Assembly: GCA_949286015.1 (NCBI GenBank)
Contig: CASEBB010000049.1
Span: forward strand, 1 to 49,548
Source of the DNA: an uncultured Succinivibrionaceae bacterium
GTDB lineage: Bacteria; Pseudomonadota; Gammaproteobacteria; Enterobacterales; Succinivibrionaceae
Reading direction: 5' to 3'
Length of the DNA: 49,548 nucleotides
Shown: positions 44,807 through 49,548 of the stretch, piece by piece
Numbering within the stretch: the stretch's first letter is position 1
Layout: each line of letters begins with the position of its first letter
The notes under the pieces: generated by a model
The model's input: only the letters and a program-made list of their open reading frames with translations
Database searches by the model: none
What the model was told of the DNA's origin: nothing
Position numbers and translations under genes: made by a program

Positions 44807-45805
44807 TTAATCGCTGGCAGGCTCGCCCTCATCTAACCACTTCTGAGCCATCTCCATAACGGTGTCAAACTCTAAGGCACCTCCCGTAAAGCCCGCGCGG
44901 TGGATAAAGATGGTGCCAGTTAAGCCCGTCACCGCGTCAAGATCCTTATCGTTTAAGCCGCGCCATGCCACAGGGGCATTGAGCTTGTTCTTAAAGCGCT
45001 CGGCCGTTGAGTAAGGCAGTGACTGAATACGCCAGCCGCGCTTGCGGTCTGGGTAAATTGCCAGCTTGCAATCCTTAAAGTGGTCAAAATTCGCGAGCAC
45101 TGCCTGTGTCCAAGGCAGTTTCTCGTGCATGATCAGAAGCGGGCCGCCGTCGTATAAGGCTAAGACCTTAAGTACCCCCGCCTCGGTGCTTAAGGCATTG
45201 ATGGCCACATTGATGAGCATGGACTTGAGATACTTTACGGTGTTCATAAAGTTCTTGTCTTGCTCTTCACCCGTGACGTTTGGCAGGTTTTGCATTGCCA
45301 CGAGGTAAGGGATGTCTGGAGTGTTGCGGTAAAACTCGTTTAACGCATCCATGATCTGCTGCTCCCCCTCATTGTGAGCAGGGATGGTCTCGCGCAGATA
45401 GGAGTTAAGCTGGCCATTGTCGTTCAGATCGACGGCGTACATGACCTCGCGGTCAATGCGCTCTAAGGCTGCCTGTAAGACCGCGTCGTTAATGTCCTTA
45501 CGCAGTGGGTAGGTGATGTACTGCTGAGTGATCTTCTTGAGGTACTTGAGACCAAACTTTTGCCACATGAGGCCAGCAGTAGCGTAGTTGATACCGTTAG
45601 GACGGCGTAAGTTAAAGGCAGGCGAGTGGTGGTCGAAGTGCTTGTCATCATTGAGGCCAGAGACGTCAATTACGATGTCAGCGGTTTCAAGAAGCTGTGG
45701 ATCGCGCGTGCGAATCACTTCCGTGTTGTCAAACACGTAAGAGATAATGGCACAAGCAAGGGTTTCATCAGCGTGGAAACTGCCGTCGTGGGTTGCAACT
45801 AACAA
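44807..45805 (-). CDS. MYG1-family metal-dependent hydrolase/exonuclease
   Basis: A 332-residue cytoplasmic protein of the MYG1 (UPF0160) family, related to DHH phosphoesterases. Visible motifs are VATHDGSFHADETLACAII at the N-terminus (His and Asp metal ligands), then IVIDVSG and DDKHFDHHSPAFNLRR with the DHH signature near residue 60. A C-terminal GLTGTIFIHRAGFTGG closes the fold. The eukaryotic MYG1 is a 3'-5' RNA exonuclease; the bacterial role is not established. The start is set at TTG 45805 because AAGGGGA stands 6-7 bases upstream and family members begin just before THDG. The longer open frame adds 38 unnatural residues. A rare TTG start suggests modest translation. Confidence 0.85.
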   Translation of the reverse strand: MLVATHDGSFHADETLACAIISYVFDNTEVIRTRDPQLLETADIVIDVSGLNDDKHFDHHSPAFNLRRPNGINYATAGLMWQKFGLKYLKKITQQYITYPLRKDINDAVLQAALERIDREVMYAVDLNDNGQLNSYLRETIPAHNEGEQQIMDALNEFYRNTPDIPYLVAMQNLPNVTGEEQDKNFMNTVKYLKSMLINVAINALSTEAGVLKVLALYDGGPLLIMHEKLPWTQAVLANFDHFKDCKLAIYPDRKRGWRIQSLPYSTAERFKNKLNAPVAWRGLNDKDLDAVTGLTGTIFIHRAGFTGGALEFDTVMEMAQKWLDEGEPASD

Positions 45806-46471
45806 AGGACATCCCCTTCTACAAAGAACCAAGCATCCAAGCACTGGCTGGAGCGTTAAGTGCGTAGCGTCAGTCAGGAAAGTAAAGACGCAACTGCGCA
45901 AAATTATAACCCTAAGCATGCGCTCTCGGCGTTACAGTGACGAAGATTGCGATAAAAAAGCGCAAACGAGCAACTTACAGTGAAGTCAACAGATACCGCA
46001 AGAGGTCATAAGCAGGCATTAGCTGTTGCCAGTGTGTTGTTGCCCTGAGCACTGATCGGGGCGGGCGCTGCTCTGTGTAAGAGAGTGCTGTCAGGCGCTT
46101 TGGCGCTTTGCGTAGGCTTGCGGTACAATGAGCGGCCTTTTGGCAGCGGCCGGTGGAAGCCTCACCGCTCAAGTGTTGCTCGCGCTGATGCTCGTGCGCT
46201 TTGCCCGTGAGCTTTTCTGCTCACGAGGGCTAACCACAGAGTGGTTACCATGAGAGCGAGGTATCACCACACGGATACGGCGTAGGGTGCCGTAGTGGTA
46301 GCAGCCTGCGGGCGCTGATCATAGCGGTGCTGTAGCTGCAAGTGGCGGCATGTGCTCTTTTGTCCTTTACCCGCCTGCTTGAGGGTATACAGCGCTGGCG
46401 CAAGCAGCTGCCCAGAGGCTGGTATTACTGATCTTTTCTTCTGTCTTTCTTTTCTTTGGTGTTGGTGCGCG
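45806..46471. other. Divergent gap of 666 bp between the MYG1-family gene and dusC
   Basis: It holds 13-mer copy 6 (46058-46070) and a possible promoter TTGGCG (46100-46105) with TACAAT (46124-46129), 18 bases apart, about 340 bases before dusC. A partial 13-mer (GCGGGCGCTG) lies near 46308. No gene is supported. Confidence 0.5.
46058..46070 (+). repeat. 13-mer GGGGCGGGCGCTG, copy 6 of 6
   Basis: Exact copy about 30 bases before a promoter-like pair. Confidence 0.7.
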
Positions 46472-47437
46472 ATGTCTAACTTAGAGAAAGTCTATTTAGC
46501 CCCCATGGATGGGGTGTGCGATCCCCCAATGCGCAAAGTACTCACCCACTACGGTAAGTACGATGAGTGCTTCTCTGAGTTTATCCGCGTCACTACCGAG
46601 GTCTTACCTTACAAGACGCTGCTGCGTGAGGTGCCTGAGCTGCAAAACGACTGTTGCACTGACTATGGCTGCCTGTGCCGTGTGCAATTGTTAGGAGACG
46701 AGCCGGAGCCGGTGGCGCAAACAGCCTTACGTGCCGTAGAGTTAGGGGCTAAGGGCATCGACTTAAACTTTGGCTGCCCTTCGCGCTTTGTCCATCACGG
46801 TGGTGCCATGCTCTTAAAAGAGCCTGAGCTGATTCACGAGATTGTGGCCCGCACCCGTGATGCTTTGGATGACGCGATCTTTTTGTCCGTCAAATTCCGC
46901 TTAGGCTTCCTTTCGGCCGATGAGCTGCCAGAGATTGTCAAAGCGGTGGCAGTGCTTGGCGTTAATGAGCTCATTATCCATGCGCGCACCCGTAAGGATC
47001 TTTACAAAAAGGACGCCTTAAACTGGCCTGCGATCGCCCCAGTAGTTGATAGTGATCTGGCCTTGCACATCCCTGTGGTGGCGAATGGTGACATTACCTC
47101 ACTGGCTTCCTCACAAGAGTGCTTCCAGCAGACCGGAGCTAAGAGGCAAATGGTCGGTCGTGCGGCGATTGCGACGCCTAATCTGCCACAGGTGATGCGA
47201 GAGCAAGAGGAGCCGATGCCGCTGCCTGAGGTCTTAGCGGTGGCTTTAGAGTTTGCCTCAGAGCTGCAAAGCCGTAATGTGCCAGAGAAGTCGGTGCTCG
47301 ATCGCCTCAAGCAGTTTATGGGGTATGCCCATAAGTACGATGAGCGCCTCAGTGAGTTTTTCAAGGTCTTCTGCCGCTCCCAACAACTGTTAGAGGCACA
47401 GAATTTGCTGGAAAAAGCGCAGCGCGAAATGGCTTAA
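46472..47437 (+). CDS. dusC: tRNA-dihydrouridine(16) synthase
   Basis: A 321-residue FMN enzyme that reduces U16 in tRNA with NADPH. The TIM-barrel motifs are VYLAPMDGVCDPPMRKVL at the N-terminus, VELGAKGIDLNFGCPSRFV near 95-113 with the catalytic Cys, GGAMLLKEPELI, FLSVKFRLGF near 140-150, LIIHARTRKD near 173 and VVANGDITS near 203 for FMN phosphate binding. Met at LAPM and the LNFGCPS form point to the DusC rather than the DusA or DusB branch; the latter is the main alternative. The start MSNLEKV is at the usual place, one strand before LAPMDG; GGTG upstream is a weak ribosome binding site. It is a single-gene unit. Confidence 0.9.
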   Translation: MSNLEKVYLAPMDGVCDPPMRKVLTHYGKYDECFSEFIRVTTEVLPYKTLLREVPELQNDCCTDYGCLCRVQLLGDEPEPVAQTALRAVELGAKGIDLNFGCPSRFVHHGGAMLLKEPELIHEIVARTRDALDDAIFLSVKFRLGFLSADELPEIVKAVAVLGVNELIIHARTRKDLYKKDALNWPAIAPVVDSDLALHIPVVANGDITSLASSQECFQQTGAKRQMVGRAAIATPNLPQVMREQEEPMPLPEVLAVALEFASELQSRNVPEKSVLDRLKQFMGYAHKYDERLSEFFKVFCRSQQLLEAQNLLEKAQREMA

Positions 47438-47648
47438 AGTAGCTCTTTATGCCCGCTTGCTTAGTGTCTTGAGGGTGCTTGTGTTGTGCTTTTTGGTATG
47501 GTGCACGCAAAGATCACGGGACGGTAAGAGCAAAGGGCTTGATGTTTAAGCTTAGCGAGGGTGTGCTCTGCTCTTGTTAGTTGCTGAGGGTAGGGTGTAG
47601 AGAAGAAACCGGTTTTGCCTGCGACTTCTAAGTTGGTGGTGTGGTCAC

Positions 47649-48311
47649 ATGATTAAATCATTACGTAAGTATGCCTCCCTTGGCTCTAAGCTGTTATTAC
47701 TGTCGGCTTTATGCTGTGGTGGCATGCAGCAGCTGGCTACAGCCGCTGATGAAGCTCCAGCAGCACCTGCGGCAAATGGCTCTGCTGCACCAGCAAGCCC
47801 ACTGCTAGCTCTGACGCCAGAGGAAAAGGCTCGTAACGACGCCTACATGCGCAACATTGTCCCTGTGTATTTCCCAGCGGTGCCTTTTGGCTGGAATGTG
47901 CTGGTACAGGACAATACGGTCAGCTATCTCTACGATCGCAACGAAAACACGGAAATTCCGAGCAAGGTTGATCCGGATAACCCTCGGGCTACGACCACGA
48001 TTCGCATGCAGTACACCCGCAAGACCATGCATAAGGATGCGGCAGCGGTGATGGACGAGTATGTGGCTACTAACGCCTGCAATCCAAAGGTAAAAGAGGG
48101 TACGGGCTTTTACACCGCGTCCTGCTTAGGTATTAACACCTACGCCATTGTCATTGGTGAGGCCGACAATCTCTACTTGATTGAGCTTACCGGTGAGTAC
48201 AACAACGCCGCACGTGCCATTATCGAGAGCTACGTGGGCAACATCATTAGCGGCAAGCGTGTCTTTGCTGACCGCAACATTGGTGACATGACCGATCGCG
48301 ATCAAATGTAA
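47649..48311 (+). CDS. Exported protein of unknown function
   Basis: A 220-residue protein that is not recognised. It has a signal peptide: a basic start MIKSLRKYASL, a hydrophobic core LLLLSALCCGG and probable cleavage after ATA near residue 32. A short Ala/Pro spacer follows. The mature domain (about 60-215) contains VPVYFPAVPFGWNVLVQDN, a tyrosine-rich strand (TVSYLYDRNENTEI) and one pair of Cys (ACNPKVKEGTGFYTASC) that could form a periplasmic disulfide. It ends in charged residues (DMTDRDQM). GGTGGTG stands about 8 bases upstream as a moderate ribosome binding site. There are no linked genes. Confidence 0.7.
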   Translation: MIKSLRKYASLGSKLLLLSALCCGGMQQLATAADEAPAAPAANGSAAPASPLLALTPEEKARNDAYMRNIVPVYFPAVPFGWNVLVQDNTVSYLYDRNENTEIPSKVDPDNPRATTTIRMQYTRKTMHKDAAAVMDEYVATNACNPKVKEGTGFYTASCLGINTYAIVIGEADNLYLIELTGEYNNAARAIIESYVGNIISGKRVFADRNIGDMTDRDQM

Positions 48312-48818
48312 GAGCGCGCTATCGGCCCAGCCAGCTGCGCTGCATCAGCAGATCTGCACCAGCAGCGCGGTGCTGGCACTGTCATTAGTGACTACATGCG
48401 GGAGGGCTGAGCCTTTTTGTGCTCAGCGCGTTTAGTGGAGCGCTGGGGCGCCCTCGGTGCAGCGCATTACAGGCGGTAGAGCTAGGCGCTCATACGAGCA
48501 AAACGATGGGATGAGTTTGCAACAAATTCACAGGGGTTTGTGGGTGTTTTTGTTGTATCTATAAAATGGGTAAAAAGCTGATATTTAAGCTACTTTGGCA
48601 TGGGGGTTAAAAAAAAAAAAAAAAAAAACTCTACAATGGGCTCTAGGAGTTTGCGGTGCTGCGTTGGTGTCTGTGCCCTTGTAGATGAATGCTATGTGCT
48701 GCTGACTGATTATGTTAATTGGGTATATCTGCTCGTTACAAGCAGTTAAAAAGAGCAAGCCTGCGCAGAGCACGTGCTGTGGTACCGGAAGTCCGAGAAC
48801 TTTAGTGGAGCTCTTTTC
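48312..48818. other. Gap of 507 bp with a hairpin and an A20 tract
   Basis: A hairpin GCTGAGC/GCTCAGC with CTTTTTGT in the loop (48406-48427) may mark the end of the exported-protein gene. The A20 tract (48609-48628) lies 190 bases before the TerD gene. No gene is supported. Confidence 0.5.
48609..48628 (+). repeat. Homopolymer A20
   Basis: Twenty A in a row, the longest homopolymer in the window, in a stretch of ordinary composition and outside any gene. Confidence 0.9.
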
Positions 48819-49496
48819 ATGGTACCCACCTTGGTTGCTGGGCAAAATCTTGTTGTGCCAACCAGCAAAATCTACGTTGCTATTAGGGGTGAAGGCGGCA
48901 TTTTCGCCGCTTACGCGCTGAGCTTAGCAAGCTCTGGCGTGATGCGCAGTGCTGATGACTGCATCTCATTAGTGCATCCTAGCTCTGCCGACGGGAGTGT
49001 GCAGTATCGGACGGGTGACGCTGGAGTGCAGGCGCAATTTGCCGTGGATTTAGATAAGCTGCCCACTGATGTGCATAAAGTAGTTTTCTTGCTCTCCACT
49101 TTTGGCCACAAACTCTCTGACTTTTCCTATCTTTCTGTGGCCGCTGAAACAGTTGAGGCGGTGTATGGGCCACATTTGTTTCAGGCGAGGATCAGCGTAG
49201 CGCAGCGTAGTGAACGTGCTTTGCTCTTAGGTGAGCTTTACCGCCACAAGAAACAATGGAAGTTTCGCCTTGTGGATCAAGGGTCTAATGAGGGCTTGGA
49301 TTCGTTGCTGGTGCAATACGATCCTCAAAAATCGCTGCACCTTGATGAAGATGAAGTGCACCGAGTGCAAGCTGCGCAGCACGAGGCCGCATCCCAGTCC
49401 GCAGCTACTTCTAGTTCTATCTCCCCTTCTGTTTCTACCTCAGCGTCGCGCGTGAAGTCTCCATGTGCTTACGCACATGGCTTCCTCCCGTTTTAA
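48819..49496 (+). CDS. TerD-domain protein, 3' end inside the terminal repeat
   Basis: A 225-codon frame. Residues about 15-185 follow the TerD fold: a first strand and loop (SKIYVAIRG), then GSVQYRTGDAGVQAQFAVDL, DLDKLPTDVHKVVFLLSTFG, a middle part and ERALLLGELYRHKKQWKFRL followed by GLDSLLVQYDP. TerD proteins bind calcium and belong to stress and tellurite or phage resistance systems; the usual DxD calcium motifs are weak here. The last 40 residues are Ser/Ala-rich, and from 49452 the frame reads through the 96-bp repeat (SPCAYAHGFLPF), so the natural C-terminus is probably lost. GGAG stands 9 bases before ATG 48819. No other ter genes are in view. Confidence 0.72.
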   Translation: MVPTLVAGQNLVVPTSKIYVAIRGEGGIFAAYALSLASSGVMRSADDCISLVHPSSADGSVQYRTGDAGVQAQFAVDLDKLPTDVHKVVFLLSTFGHKLSDFSYLSVAAETVEAVYGPHLFQARISVAQRSERALLLGELYRHKKQWKFRLVDQGSNEGLDSLLVQYDPQKSLHLDEDEVHRVQAAQHEAASQSAATSSSISPSVSTSASRVKSPCAYAHGFLPF

Positions 49497-49547
49497 TAGG
49501 GAGGGTCCTGAACAAGAATACAATCCTACCTCAGCACCGTTCCAAAC
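49452..49547 (-). repeat. Right copy of 96-bp terminal inverted repeat (IS200/IS605-type right end)
   Basis: Exact reverse complement of 1-96 with the same two hairpins. The TTCAC edge abuts the TerD gene, so by inference the element body lies beyond the right end of the window. Confidence 0.6.
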
Positions 49548-49548
49548 A

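Noticed and set aside
48819..49496. A tellurite resistance (ter) operon
   Set aside because: Only one TerD-domain gene is visible before the window ends; TerC, TerB and others cannot be seen.
49452..49547. The terminal inverted repeats as ends of a linear replicon or of one 49-kb transposon
   Set aside because: The repeat has the hairpin form of IS200/IS605 right ends, the content is ordinary chromosomal genes, and no target duplication can be tested. A break of the assembly in a repeated element is simpler.

Overview
The window is one 49.5 kb chromosomal stretch of a bacterium, most likely a gammaproteobacterium. The support is the mix of BrnQ, DgkA, DusC, TadA, ArgC/B/D/E, a class-type methyl-accepting chemotaxis protein and a tRNA-Ser(GGA) with encoded CCA, together with roughly balanced GC and strong use of TTA for leucine. 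A host-associated Succinivibrionaceae-like lineage would fit, but that is inference from general character, not from a marker gene. Only about two thirds of the bases are coding. Many proteins carry long Ala/Pro/Gln-rich tails or inserts.

Layout. Positions 1-96 and 49452-49547 are the same 96 bp in opposite orientation, with two hairpins. They look like right ends of an IS200/IS605-type element, so the contig probably stops inside two copies of it. Left part (0.1-8.5 kb): a small unknown protein, tRNA-Ser, an NhaD-like antiporter, a membrane protein with an Ala/Pro tail, 2.6 kb without a gene, and a YczE/YitT-like membrane protein. Next (10-14.3 kb) comes an orphan JetD-like (DUF3322/DUF2220) protein with changed active-site residues, overlapped in the +1 frame by a 935-codon Ala-rich reading frame. 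Then follow brnQ, a membrane-anchored SpoIIE-type phosphatase, and a broken IS605-type tnpB (20.0-20.7 kb).

From 21 to 30 kb lies an arginine biosynthesis cluster: argE (enlarged) divergent from argC, argB, a short N-acetylglutamate synthase and argD, all separated by unusually long gaps; dgkA follows. From 30.7 to 41 kb are a TadA with a 260-residue N-terminal extension, a methyl-accepting chemotaxis protein, and a giant 1651-residue AAA-ATPase-like/PD-(D/E)XK-like protein. The last part holds a DUF1189-like membrane protein, a DUF1036-like secreted protein, a MYG1-family hydrolase, dusC, an exported unknown protein and a TerD-domain protein that runs into the right terminal repeat.

The gaps are not empty. 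They hold (i) two copies of a 147/148 bp MITE-like element, each with terminal inverted repeats and its own perfect 5-bp target duplication; (ii) six exact copies of the 13-mer GGGGCGGGCGCTG, all on the + strand and all between genes; (iii) at least four further families of diverged paired repeats; (iv) pentanucleotide, trinucleotide and A20 simple repeats, two of them directly in front of argC and argD. No CRISPR array, prophage, rRNA operon or complete defence operon is visible.
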